Of a stretch of 64,000 bases of DNA, positions 9,304-16,611 are shown piece by piece. How positions within the stretch are numbered: the first letter of the stretch is position 1; each line of letters begins with the position of its first letter. The DNA is taken from contig NZ_FOJI01000006.1 of the NCBI RefSeq assembly GCF_900111235.1, forward strand, positions 62,001-126,000, given 5' to 3'. The DNA comes from [Clostridium] fimetarium (GTDB taxonomy: Bacteria > Bacillota > Clostridia > Lachnospirales > Lachnospiraceae). The notes beneath the pieces are model-generated. The model did no database searches, had not been told where the DNA came from, and worked only from the letters and a program-made list of their open reading frames with translations. A program made the position numbers and the translations under genes.

Positions 9304-10170
9304 TTGGCAGTAGATTATTCGGCATTAAAAAAAGGTGGTTTCATGAGACAGAAGCAAAAAAATACGTTCTCACTCAGACTTCAGGTAGTCGGCGGAACGA
9401 TAACATCAGAAAAGTTAAAGAAAATATATGAAGTCGCTGATAAATATGGTCAAGGATATGTACATTTAACATCAAGACAGAGTGTGGAGATACCATTTAT
9501 TAAACTCGAGGATATTGAAGAAGTTAAATTGGAATTGGCAAAAGGCGGAGTTAATCCTGGTGTATGTGGTCCAAGAGTTCGTACAGTAACAGCATGTCAA
9601 GGCAATACCATTTGCCCAAGTGGTAATATTGATGCTACGAACATTGCAGAAGAATTAAATACAAGATATTATGCAAGAGAGTTACCTCATAAGTTTAAAT
9701 TTGGAGTGACAGGATGCCAGAACAACTGTCTAAAGGCTGAAGAGAACGATGTAGGTATTAAAGGCGTTTTAGATGTCCATTGGAACAAAGAAAAATGCAT
9801 CTTTTGTGGAGTATGTGTAAAAGCTTGCCGATCAGGAGCACTCAAGATGGAAGACAATCAGATTCTGTTTGATGAAAGTAAGTGCAATTATTGTGGACGT
9901 TGTGAAAAATCATGCCCAACCTCAGCTTGGGAAGGTGAAACTGCATACATAGTATCGTTTGGTGGTCTATTTGGAAATACAATCAATAAAGGTGATGCGT
10001 TCCTACCACTTGTTAAATCCGAAGAACAGCTTTTTCATATAACGGATACAGCAATTCAGTTTTTTGATGACTTTGGAAACGCTGGAGAACGATTTAATTT
10101 TACGATTGATAGAATTGGTCGCGATAAATTTAAGAAAGTAATAGAGGAGGCATATAATGGCGGATTTTAA
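9304..10170 (+). CDS. siroheme sulfite reductase, compact form with 2x[4Fe-4S] domain
   Basis: Six-electron reduction of sulfite to sulfide. The 288-residue protein starts at TTG (AGGAGGT five bases upstream). It has one nitrite/sulfite reductase half-domain, then the siroheme/[4Fe-4S] ligands C98-x5-C104 and C138-x3-C142. A ferredoxin domain follows with C165/168/171/175 and C194/197/200/204. This layout matches AsrC-like or small anaerobic sulfite reductases rather than CysI (about 570 residues), but no AsrA/AsrB reductase genes are adjacent, so the electron donor is probably a ferredoxin. A complete siroheme pathway lies downstream. It overlaps the next gene by 14 bases. A nitrite reductase is possible but does not fit the neighbours. 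Confidence 0.88.
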   Translation: MAVDYSALKKGGFMRQKQKNTFSLRLQVVGGTITSEKLKKIYEVADKYGQGYVHLTSRQSVEIPFIKLEDIEEVKLELAKGGVNPGVCGPRVRTVTACQGNTICPSGNIDATNIAEELNTRYYARELPHKFKFGVTGCQNNCLKAEENDVGIKGVLDVHWNKEKCIFCGVCVKACRSGALKMEDNQILFDESKCNYCGRCEKSCPTSAWEGETAYIVSFGGLFGNTINKGDAFLPLVKSEEQLFHITDTAIQFFDDFGNAGERFNFTIDRIGRDKFKKVIEEAYNGGF

Positions 10171-10402
10171 AATAGATGAAACGATAGACATAACAGATGT
10201 TGTATGCCCAATCACATTTGTAAAAGCAAAGGTTGCTTTAGAAGAGCTAGAGCATGGCCAAATTATATCTATCAGAATGAATGATGGAGAACCAGTTCAG
10301 AATGTTCCTAGAAGTATAAAAGAGGAAGGCCATCAAATATTAAAATTGATTGACAATCAAGATAATACTTATAGTCTGATTGTCAAAAAAGTAGAAGATT
10401 AA
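10157..10402 (+). CDS. TusA/SirA-like sulfurtransferase
   Basis: An 81-residue TusA-fold protein. The family's Cys-Pro signature appears as DVVCPITFVKAKVALEEL, with the sulfur-carrying Cys near residue 16 and the second conserved proline of CPxP replaced (CPIT). The C-terminal half, MNDGEPVQNVPRSIKEEGH, is typical. It starts inside the sulfite reductase gene, with GAGGAGG ahead of the ATG. Placed between the sulfide-producing enzyme and a sulfur carrier, it probably relays persulfide or sulfide sulfur. The relay direction is inference. Confidence 0.87.
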   Translation: MADFKIDETIDITDVVCPITFVKAKVALEELEHGQIISIRMNDGEPVQNVPRSIKEEGHQILKLIDNQDNTYSLIVKKVED

Positions 10403-10419
10403 TATCGGAGGTGAATCTA

Positions 10420-10737
10420 TTGGCTTTAAGAGTAAATGAAGATAATTTTAATAAAGAAGTATTAGAGGCAGAGGTGCCTGTGCTAGTTGAGTTTTATTCA
10501 GATTCTTGTGTCCCATGTAAACAGATGTCTCCGATTCTTGGAGATTTAGAGGAGGAGTACGAGGATAAGTTAAAAATAGTGAAGATTAACGTGAATTTTG
10601 ATTTACAACTCGCAGAAGCCCATATGGTAATGGGATCTCCAACCTTTTTGTTTTTCAAAAATGGAGAAGAAAAAAACCGCCTCAGAGGAATAACGAAGAA
10701 GCCTGAGTTAATTGAGATCATAAATAGCATTCTATAG
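10420..10737 (+). CDS. thioredoxin-like protein with CVPC active site
   Basis: A 105-residue thioredoxin fold. The redox motif is SCVPC (Cys30, Cys33) instead of WCGPC, and the cis-proline segment GSPTFLFFKNGE is present. The start is judged to be TTG at 10420: CGGAGGTG at 10406-10413 would sit inside the coding region if the in-frame GTG at 10411 were used. Its place in the operon suggests that it reduces a persulfide or disulfide on the TusA-like protein, AprAB or the sulfur carrier. Loss of the Trp and Gly around the active site should shift its redox potential. General thioredoxin is the alternative. Confidence 0.88.
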   Translation: MALRVNEDNFNKEVLEAEVPVLVEFYSDSCVPCKQMSPILGDLEEEYEDKLKIVKINVNFDLQLAEAHMVMGSPTFLFFKNGEEKNRLRGITKKPELIEIINSIL

Positions 10738-10748
10738 GAGGTATAGCC

Positions 10749-10958
10749 ATGTTTATAACAGTAGCAGGAAATAAAAAAGAAGTGAGTGACAAAATAACAG
10801 TTACTCAATTAATCGTAAGTGAAAAAGTTGAAAATCCAGAATATGTATCAGTATCATTAAATGATGATTTCGTAAAATCCGGAGATTTTAATAGCACAAT
10901 AATAAATGAAAATGATATCGTAGAATTTTTGTATTTTATGGGAGGAGGAACAATCTAA
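10749..10958 (+). CDS. ThiS/HcyS-like sulfur-carrier protein with masked C-terminus
   Basis: A 69-residue ubiquitin-fold (ThiS-like) protein. The text VTQLIVSEKVENPEYVSVSLNDDFV and ENDIVEFLYFMGGG follows the ThiS pattern. In ThiS the chain ends at Gly-Gly, which is adenylated and turned into a thiocarboxylate. Here the end is GGGTI, so two or three residues must be clipped first. The JAMM protease encoded two genes on is the obvious enzyme. This is the arrangement of Wolinella HcyS (extra Ala) and resembles mycobacterial CysO. The Gly codons GGAGGAGG also form the SD of the next gene. Thiamin-pathway ThiS is less likely: no thiG, thiH or thiE is nearby. Confidence 0.88.
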   Translation: MFITVAGNKKEVSDKITVTQLIVSEKVENPEYVSVSLNDDFVKSGDFNSTIINENDIVEFLYFMGGGTI

Positions 10959-11762
10959 ATGGCATTTACAAATGAACAGCTAGAAAGATATTCCCGGCAT
11001 ATTATTTTAAAGGAAGTTGGAGCAAAGGGACAAAAGAAACTTTTGAATGCAAAAGTACTTATTATTGGTGCAGGTGGCCTTGGTGCTCCAGCAGCAATGT
11101 ATCTAGCAGCAGCAGGTGTTGGTACTATTGGAATTGCAGATGCAGATGAAGTAGATTTATCCAATTTGCAAAGGCAGATTATTCATGGAACTGCTGATGT
11201 AGGCAAAGCAAAAGTAAAGTCCGCAAAAGAGACAATGAATGCAATGAATCCCGACGTAGTAGTAAATACATATCGTATATTTGTAAACGCTGATAATATC
11301 ATGGATTTGGTTAATGAATATGATTTTATTATTGATGGAACAGATAATTTTCCTGCAAAGTTTTTGATTAATGATGCCTGTGTAATGGCGAAAAAGCCAT
11401 TTTCACATGCGGGAATTATTCGATTTGCCGGTCAACTTATGACATATGTTCCTGGTAAGGGGCCTTGTTATAGATGTGTATTTAAGAATCCACCACCAAA
11501 GGATGCAGTTCCGACATGTAAGCAAGCAGGAGTTATCGGAGCGATGGGTGGTGTAATTGGTAGTCTTCAAGCTATGGAATCGATTAAGTACATTTTAGGA
11601 GTGGGAGATTTGTTGACAGGATATTTGCTAACATATGATGCTCTTAAAATGGAATTTAGAAAAATAAAACTTCCAAATGTCGATAATTGTGCAGTATGTG
11701 GGGACCATCCAACTATTACAGAATTAATTGATTATGAAGAAACAGAATGTGATGGAAAGTAG
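10959..11762 (+). CDS. E1-like adenylyltransferase (ThiF/MoeB/HcyF family)
   Basis: Activates the C-terminal glycine of the neighbouring sulfur carrier as an acyl-adenylate. It has 267 residues. The ATP-binding motif GAGGLG is at 37-42, the NLQRQ arginine finger region follows, and IDGTDNFPAKFLINDA is the family's conserved Asp segment. Two CxxC pairs bind zinc (C170/C173 and C244/C247), and Cys187 in PTCKQAG sits at the position used as a catalytic cysteine in some homologues. There is no rhodanese domain, so sulfur must come from elsewhere, plausibly sulfide from the sulfite reductase or TusA. It begins directly after the carrier's stop codon. Confidence 0.92.
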   Translation: MAFTNEQLERYSRHIILKEVGAKGQKKLLNAKVLIIGAGGLGAPAAMYLAAAGVGTIGIADADEVDLSNLQRQIIHGTADVGKAKVKSAKETMNAMNPDVVVNTYRIFVNADNIMDLVNEYDFIIDGTDNFPAKFLINDACVMAKKPFSHAGIIRFAGQLMTYVPGKGPCYRCVFKNPPPKDAVPTCKQAGVIGAMGGVIGSLQAMESIKYILGVGDLLTGYLLTYDALKMEFRKIKLPNVDNCAVCGDHPTITELIDYEETECDGK

Positions 11763-11771
11763 GTATAAAGT

Positions 11772-12188
11772 GTGTTATATTTAAGTAACCAAGATTATAT
11801 CGCAATATTGAATCATGCGCTACTGGGTCTTCCCAATGAGGCTTGTGGCCTAATTGCAGGAAAAGTTGAGGCAGATAAGAAATATATAAAAAAAGTCTAT
11901 ATGTTAACGAACATTGATGAGAGCAATGAGCATTTTTCAATGGAGCCCAAAGAACAATTAGCGGCGGTAAAAGATATGAGAGCCAACAATTTCACATTGA
12001 TTGGTAATTTTCACTCACATCCAGAATCACCGTCAAGACCTTCAGAGGAAGACAAACGTCTGGCTTTTGACTCAACGGTCGATTATCTGATTTTATCACT
12101 AGAAAATATAGAAACACCTATACTAAAAGCATTTTTGATTGATGAAGGTAAGAATGTTAGAGAAGAACAAATTGAAATCGTACAATAA
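11772..12188 (+). CDS. JAMM/MPN+ metalloprotease (HcyD/Mec+-like)
   Basis: A 138-residue zinc peptidase with an intact JAMM signature: Glu23, then H81-S-H83-x7-S91-x2-D94. In Mycobacterium, Mec+ cuts cysteine off CysO; in Wolinella, HcyD removes the terminal Ala of HcyS and later frees homocysteine from it. Linkage to a carrier ending in GGGTI makes the same double role likely here: unmasking the glycine and releasing the finished amino acid. The start is GTG at 11772, nine bases after the E1-like gene. A hairpin follows the stop and may end this part of the operon. Confidence 0.92.
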   Translation: MLYLSNQDYIAILNHALLGLPNEACGLIAGKVEADKKYIKKVYMLTNIDESNEHFSMEPKEQLAAVKDMRANNFTLIGNFHSHPESPSRPSEEDKRLAFDSTVDYLILSLENIETPILKAFLIDEGKNVREEQIEIVQ

Positions 12189-12196
12189 ATTATAGC

Positions 12197-12225
12197 GAAA
12201 GGGCGGACTTATTGTTCGTCCTTTC
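12197..12225 (+). terminator. hairpin at the end of the sulfur-carrier genes
   Basis: A 12-bp stem (12197-12208 with 12214-12225), including two G-U pairs, closes a 5-nt loop. No good T-run follows, so it may be a weak terminator, an mRNA-end stabiliser or a point of partial read-through into the siroheme genes rather than a firm stop. Confidence 0.6.
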
Positions 12226-12244
12226 ATAAATATTTGAGGACAAC

Positions 12245-12263
12245 GTGAATAATTATCATTCAC
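12245..12263. promoter_or_regulatory. 19-bp imperfect palindrome upstream of hemA
   Basis: GTGAATAATTATCATTCAC has perfect 6-bp outer arms and three central mismatches. Its A/T-rich core with GATAAT-like halves recalls Fur/PerR-type boxes, which would suit iron-dependent control of siroheme synthesis. I could not find a convincing -35/-10 pair beside it, so the operator role is tentative. A 7-bp hairpin (TGTTGTG/CGCAACA, about 12279-12294) lies between it and the hemA SD. Confidence 0.3.
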
Positions 12264-12307
12264 ATCCCTGATTTGAGTGTTGTGTACGCAACAGAAATGA
12301 GGATAAT

Positions 12308-13465
12308 ATGTATTGTATTAGTATCAGCCATAAAACGACTCCAGTTAGTGTTAGAGAATTATTTGCTTTTTCAAAACAAGAGCAGTTAGAATTTGGAAAA
12401 CAAATCATGATGAATGAGGATATTACAGGCCATGTGATCGTATCAACATGTAATAGGAGTGATGTATATTTTAGTGGTACAAAGAACGCAATAACCATAA
12501 TGGAAAAGGCAGTATGTCAATATAAGAACATTTCGTTGGTTCAAAATTTGAAATATGTTAATGTGTTTAGCAACGAAGGTGCGCTCAGACATTTATTCAG
12601 AGTGGCAAGTGGTCTGGATTCCATGGTAATTGGTGAAGATGAAATTTTACGTCAAGTGAAAGAAGCATATCAACTGGCGTTAGAAAATAGATTTACAAAT
12701 CAGGAATTAAACATCGCTTTTCAGAGTGCAGTAAGCAGTTCAAAGTTAGTGAAAACAGATACAAACATTTCAAATATTCCGGTTTCAATTGGAACACTGA
12801 CAGCAAACTGTGTTACTGATTTCCTTAAGAAAAACAATGGATGCAATGTCCTGATTATTGGAATTACGGGTCAAATGGGTAATATTGTTGCTAAAAACTT
12901 AAGTTGTAAAGGCGATTTGAATATTATTGGAATCAGTAGAAAGCATAATGCTGCAAATGATTTATTCCAAAATTATAATAATATTGAAGTGGTGGCGTAT
13001 AAGGATAGATATCAATACTTGGAACAGTCAGACGTAATCGTAAGCATGACAACAAGTCCACATTATACTTTTACATTTAATGAGGTATCAGAAAACTTAG
13101 GAAGTAACAGGAAAAACAAATTATTTGTTGACCTAGCGGTACCAGGGGATATTGATAAAGAGATAGCAATGATATCACAATGCGAAATATTAGATATTGA
13201 TTTTTTTGAAAATGCTTCAAAAGAAAATAATTTAACAAAGCTGCAGGAATTAGATAAAGTAGAATTGATTTTGGACAGGCGTATAGATGAAACATTAAAG
13301 ACTATATATGTTCAGAAATTTCAGCCAACGATTGAAGCGGCGGTAAATACAGTGAAAATGAAAGGTTTTGATTATATTTTTTATCATTTAAAGGATGCAT
13401 TGAATAGTGATCAGCTAAAAGCAGTACTTGAAGCATTGAGTAATATTGAAAAAGGAGAACAATGA
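12308..13465 (+). CDS. hemA: glutamyl-tRNA reductase
   Basis: First committed step of C5 tetrapyrrole synthesis: glutamyl-tRNA to glutamate-1-semialdehyde with NADPH. It has 385 residues, somewhat shorter than the usual 415 or so. The substrate-binding start MYCISISHKTTPVSVRE is typical. The catalytic Cys48 lies in STCNRSD, where family members normally have STCNRTE. GEDEILRQVKEAY and the Rossmann segment near residue 178 (VLIIGITGQMGNIVAKNL) are present. A GAGGAT SD precedes the ATG. It opens the siroheme gene set and overlaps sirC by four bases. Confidence 0.93.
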   Translation: MYCISISHKTTPVSVRELFAFSKQEQLEFGKQIMMNEDITGHVIVSTCNRSDVYFSGTKNAITIMEKAVCQYKNISLVQNLKYVNVFSNEGALRHLFRVASGLDSMVIGEDEILRQVKEAYQLALENRFTNQELNIAFQSAVSSSKLVKTDTNISNIPVSIGTLTANCVTDFLKKNNGCNVLIIGITGQMGNIVAKNLSCKGDLNIIGISRKHNAANDLFQNYNNIEVVAYKDRYQYLEQSDVIVSMTTSPHYTFTFNEVSENLGSNRKNKLFVDLAVPGDIDKEIAMISQCEILDIDFFENASKENNLTKLQELDKVELILDRRIDETLKTIYVQKFQPTIEAAVNTVKMKGFDYIFYHLKDALNSDQLKAVLEALSNIEKGEQ

Positions 13466-14145
13466 TGGCATATTTCCCAATCTATATTGAATTAAAAGAT
13501 AAAAAATGTGTTGTTGTAGGCGGAGGCAAAGTCGCTCTTCGAAAAATAGAAATTTTACATCAATTTGGTGCAAAAATAACCATTGTTGCACCTTTTATTT
13601 GTGATGACATTTATAAAATAGAAGACAATACCCATTTAGAAGATAACGGCCCATTAGAAGATAAAGACATACATATTACCTTGGTGAAGAGAAAATTTGT
13701 CGATTTGGATATAAGTGAGGCTGAATTGGTAGTTGCGGCTACAGACGATGAAAAACTGAATTCTTATATTTCAGCAATTTGTAGGGATAAGAATCTATTG
13801 GTAAATGTTGTTGATGTAAAAGACGAGTGTAGCTTTATATTTCCAGCGATTTATAAAAAAGGGGAACTGGTAATTTCAGTTTCAACAGGTGGTAGTAGCC
13901 CTTTAATGGCAGCTAAAATCAGAGAGAATATTGAATCAGTAATTCCAGATTATTATAGTAGTTTAATTGAATTTTTAGGTGACCATAGAGATTATATAAA
14001 ACGCGAAATTCATTCACAAGAACTAAGAAAAAAAGTGTACAATGAATTCATAGAAATAGTTGAAATAAACCAAGGATATATGTCTTTAGACATGATAAAT
14101 AAAGTTATCGATAAGTATAAAATATTACAAGAAGGAGATTGCTGA
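13462..14145 (+). CDS. sirC: precorrin-2 dehydrogenase (siroheme synthase N-terminal type)
   Basis: NAD-dependent oxidation of precorrin-2 to sirohydrochlorin, possibly also iron insertion. The 227-residue protein begins with the CysG-N/Met8p/SirC signature YFPIYIELKDKKCVVVGGG, in which the dinucleotide-binding glycines are clear, and has the conserved segment STGGSSPLMAAKIRENIE. A short acidic insertion (HLEDNGPLEDKD) lies near residue 60. ATGATG at 13462 gives two adjacent starts; an AAGGAG SD serves both. No separate chelatase (SirB/CbiK) is visible, so this protein may be bifunctional like Met8p, or the chelatase is elsewhere. Confidence 0.9.
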   Translation: MMAYFPIYIELKDKKCVVVGGGKVALRKIEILHQFGAKITIVAPFICDDIYKIEDNTHLEDNGPLEDKDIHITLVKRKFVDLDISEAELVVAATDDEKLNSYISAICRDKNLLVNVVDVKDECSFIFPAIYKKGELVISVSTGGSSPLMAAKIRENIESVIPDYYSSLIEFLGDHRDYIKREIHSQELRKKVYNEFIEIVEINQGYMSLDMINKVIDKYKILQEGDC

Positions 14146-14149
14146 CTAA

Positions 14150-15046
14150 ATGGACTATAATTATATTGTAAAGATAGGAACGAGGGGAAGCAGGCTTGCA
14201 CTTGTTCAAACAGATTTGGTGATAGACGCAATTCATAAGCATGATCCACAGCTTCAATGCGAAACTATAGTTATAAATACATTAGGTGATAAAATACTCG
14301 ACAAGCCATTGATTGAATTTGGTGGAAAAGGTGTATTTATTTCAGAATTTGAAGAAGCCTTGATGAGTAGAGAGATTGACCTAGCAGTGCACAGTGCAAA
14401 GGACATGCCAATGGAATTATGTGAGGGATTAGAGATTGCTTGCGTATTAAAAAGAGAGGACCCAAGAGATGTTCTTATTACAATGAAGCCAGTCAAAATA
14501 CAGGAGCTAGAATCTGCTATTATAGGGACGAGCAGTTTGCGAAGACAACTTCAAATCGAACAACTCTATGGAAATATAAAGTGTACTTTACTTAGAGGAA
14601 ACGTAAATACTAGGCTTAAGAAGCTTGCCGATGGCATATATGACGGAATTATTCTAGCAGCTGCAGGAATCAAAAGGCTGGGACTTGACAATGAACCAGA
14701 ATATAATTATCGCTATTTTGATTTTGATGAGATGATACCAGCTGGTGGACAAGGTATTGTAGCAGTTGAAGCAAGAGTAGATAGTGAATTAGGTCAGATG
14801 CTGCAAAATATTTCAGATCAAGTGTCAGGAATGGAACTAGAAATTGAACGTAAGGTACTCCATTTATTTGAAGCGGGATGCCATGAACCGATTGGCGTGT
14901 TTTCAGAAGTAAAGCAAGGTGAAATTAAGCTTCGTATTATGAAAGAAGTGAATGGAAAAATATTAAAGCAGACTGGAAAAGTTGACATCGAGAATCGATT
15001 GGAACTTGTAGAACGTCTAGTGAAAAATGTTTTGGAGGAAATATAG
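14150..15046 (+). CDS. hemC: hydroxymethylbilane synthase (porphobilinogen deaminase)
   Basis: Condenses four porphobilinogens into hydroxymethylbilane. It has 298 residues with GTRGSRLALVQTDLV at the start, the AVHSAKDMP signature, the IGTSSLRRQLQI segment and the dipyrromethane-cofactor Cys244 in FEAGCHEPIG. Length and motifs are normal. An SD GAAGGAG lies 12 bases before the ATG, inside the end of sirC, so the genes are translationally close. It is ordinary for the family and fits the siroheme route. Confidence 0.95.
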   Translation: MDYNYIVKIGTRGSRLALVQTDLVIDAIHKHDPQLQCETIVINTLGDKILDKPLIEFGGKGVFISEFEEALMSREIDLAVHSAKDMPMELCEGLEIACVLKREDPRDVLITMKPVKIQELESAIIGTSSLRRQLQIEQLYGNIKCTLLRGNVNTRLKKLADGIYDGIILAAAGIKRLGLDNEPEYNYRYFDFDEMIPAGGQGIVAVEARVDSELGQMLQNISDQVSGMELEIERKVLHLFEAGCHEPIGVFSEVKQGEIKLRIMKEVNGKILKQTGKVDIENRLELVERLVKNVLEEI

Positions 15047-15047
15047 A

Positions 15048-16544
15048 TTGGGAATGGTATATTTTGTTGGTGCAGGGCCCGGTGATCCTGGACTTATAAC
15101 ATTAAAAGGAAAAGAACTCCTGCAGATATGTGACGTTGTTATCTATGATAGATTGGCTTCGTTTCAGCTTCTTGCGTATTTAAGAGATGATTGTATCAAA
15201 ATATATGTAGGCAAAGAACCAGGACATCATTCAAAAAAGCAAGAAGAAATTAATCATATAATTGTTGAAAATGCGCAAAAGCATAAAATTGTAGTACGAT
15301 TAAAAGGTGGTGATTCCTTTGTTTTTGGCCGTGGTGGGGAAGAAATCGAGGAATTGTTAAAATATAATATTCATTTTGAAGTGATACCTGGTGTTACCTC
15401 TGCTATTTCAGTTCCAGAAAGCGTTGGAATACCAGTCACGCATAGAGGTGTTAGCCAGAGCTTTCATGTGATTACAGGGCATACTGGTTCAGGTGGAAGT
15501 ACATTGACTGAAAACTATGAAACATTGGCGAAACTTGATGGTACTTTGGTGTTTTTAATGGGGTTGTCAAATCTTTCCGATATAGTTGAGAAATTAGTCT
15601 TAAATGGAAAAGATATTAATACACCAATAGCAGTTATTTCAAATGGAACTATGAATAATGAAAAGACAGTTCGTGCTACGTTGGCTGACATTGTATCTCA
15701 AGTAAATAGCGCAAAGGTGGTGTCTCCAGCAATCATTGTAATAGGCAACACCGCAAAACTAAATTTTTCTTCACATATCCAAAGCCCTATTTTAAACTTG
15801 AAAGTTGGAATTACTGGAACGAAAGAAATTCGAGAAAAACTTGAACAGGGATTATCAAAGCTTGGGGTAAAACCTTATTCACTTTGCGACATGCATATTG
15901 TTGAAACCCCTTCCATAAGAGAGCTAAAAGAAGAACTGTCATCTATTGAACATTACCAGTGGGTATTATTTACTAGTAAAAATGCAATAAAGCTTTTCTT
16001 TGAAAAGTTGAAAGACGCAAAGATTGACAGAAGAAGATTAAATAATATACAATTTGCAGTGATAGGCCTTGGAACAAAGCAAACATTAGAAAATTACGGG
16101 TATTTTGCAGATTTTATTCCCAGTAAGTTTAATTCGGTTGCTTTGGCAGTTGAATTTTCTCAAATCATTAGTAAAAATGAAAGAGTACTTATACCACGGG
16201 CATTAAGAGGAAGCGAAGAACTTACAGATATATTAAATGAAAATAAAATATTATTTAAAGAGATTTTTATATATGATGTAATAGGAAAAATCACAGAAAA
16301 TATAGAATATATTGCTGAAATGGATTGTCTAGCATTTGCTAGTGCATCAGGCGTTAGCTCTTTTTTTGAAGGAATTAAGGAAAAAGGAATAGAATTGCCA
16401 ATAGGCATTCAGATTGCTTGCCTTGGAGATGTTACAGCAGAAGCTGTAAAGAAATTTAATTGGGATGCAGATATTATTGCAGATGTTAATTATACAGATG
16501 GGTTAATTGAAGCGATTGGAAAATTCAAATGGAATGACCGCTAA
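15048..16544 (+). CDS. cobA-hemD: fused uroporphyrinogen-III C-methyltransferase / uroporphyrinogen-III synthase
   Basis: Two activities in one chain of 498 residues. Residues 1 to about 245 form the SAM-dependent methyltransferase that makes precorrin-2 (VYFVGAGPGDPGLITLKG, then VRLKGGDSFVFGRGGEE). Residues from about 250 form HemD, which closes and inverts ring D of hydroxymethylbilane (WVLFTSKNAIKLFF and FASASGVSSFFEG). CobA-HemD fusions are common in clostridia. The SD GGAGG at 15034 fits the TTG at 15048 best; ATG 15054 is the alternative. It starts one base after hemC. Its last codons belong to a duplicated 19-bp motif. Confidence 0.93.
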   Translation: MGMVYFVGAGPGDPGLITLKGKELLQICDVVIYDRLASFQLLAYLRDDCIKIYVGKEPGHHSKKQEEINHIIVENAQKHKIVVRLKGGDSFVFGRGGEEIEELLKYNIHFEVIPGVTSAISVPESVGIPVTHRGVSQSFHVITGHTGSGGSTLTENYETLAKLDGTLVFLMGLSNLSDIVEKLVLNGKDINTPIAVISNGTMNNEKTVRATLADIVSQVNSAKVVSPAIIVIGNTAKLNFSSHIQSPILNLKVGITGTKEIREKLEQGLSKLGVKPYSLCDMHIVETPSIRELKEELSSIEHYQWVLFTSKNAIKLFFEKLKDAKIDRRRLNNIQFAVIGLGTKQTLENYGYFADFIPSKFNSVALAVEFSQIISKNERVLIPRALRGSEELTDILNENKILFKEIFIYDVIGKITENIEYIAEMDCLAFASASGVSSFFEGIKEKGIELPIGIQIACLGDVTAEAVKKFNWDADIIADVNYTDGLIEAIGKFKWNDR

Positions 16545-16591
16545 AACTAGGCATAATGAGTAAAATCATGCATGGAATGACCACTAAAACT
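16530..16591 (+). repeat. 19-bp near-perfect direct repeat at the cobA-hemD/hemB junction
   Basis: TGGAATGACCGCTAAAACT at 16530-16548, which contains the cobA-hemD stop codon, recurs at 16573-16591 with one change (G to A). The offset is 43 bp. Similar AATGAG text follows each copy. It looks like a small tandem duplication of a gene end that created the present spacer before hemB. Confidence 0.9.
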
Positions 16592-16611
16592 GAGTAGAAA
16601 TGAGGAAAGTT

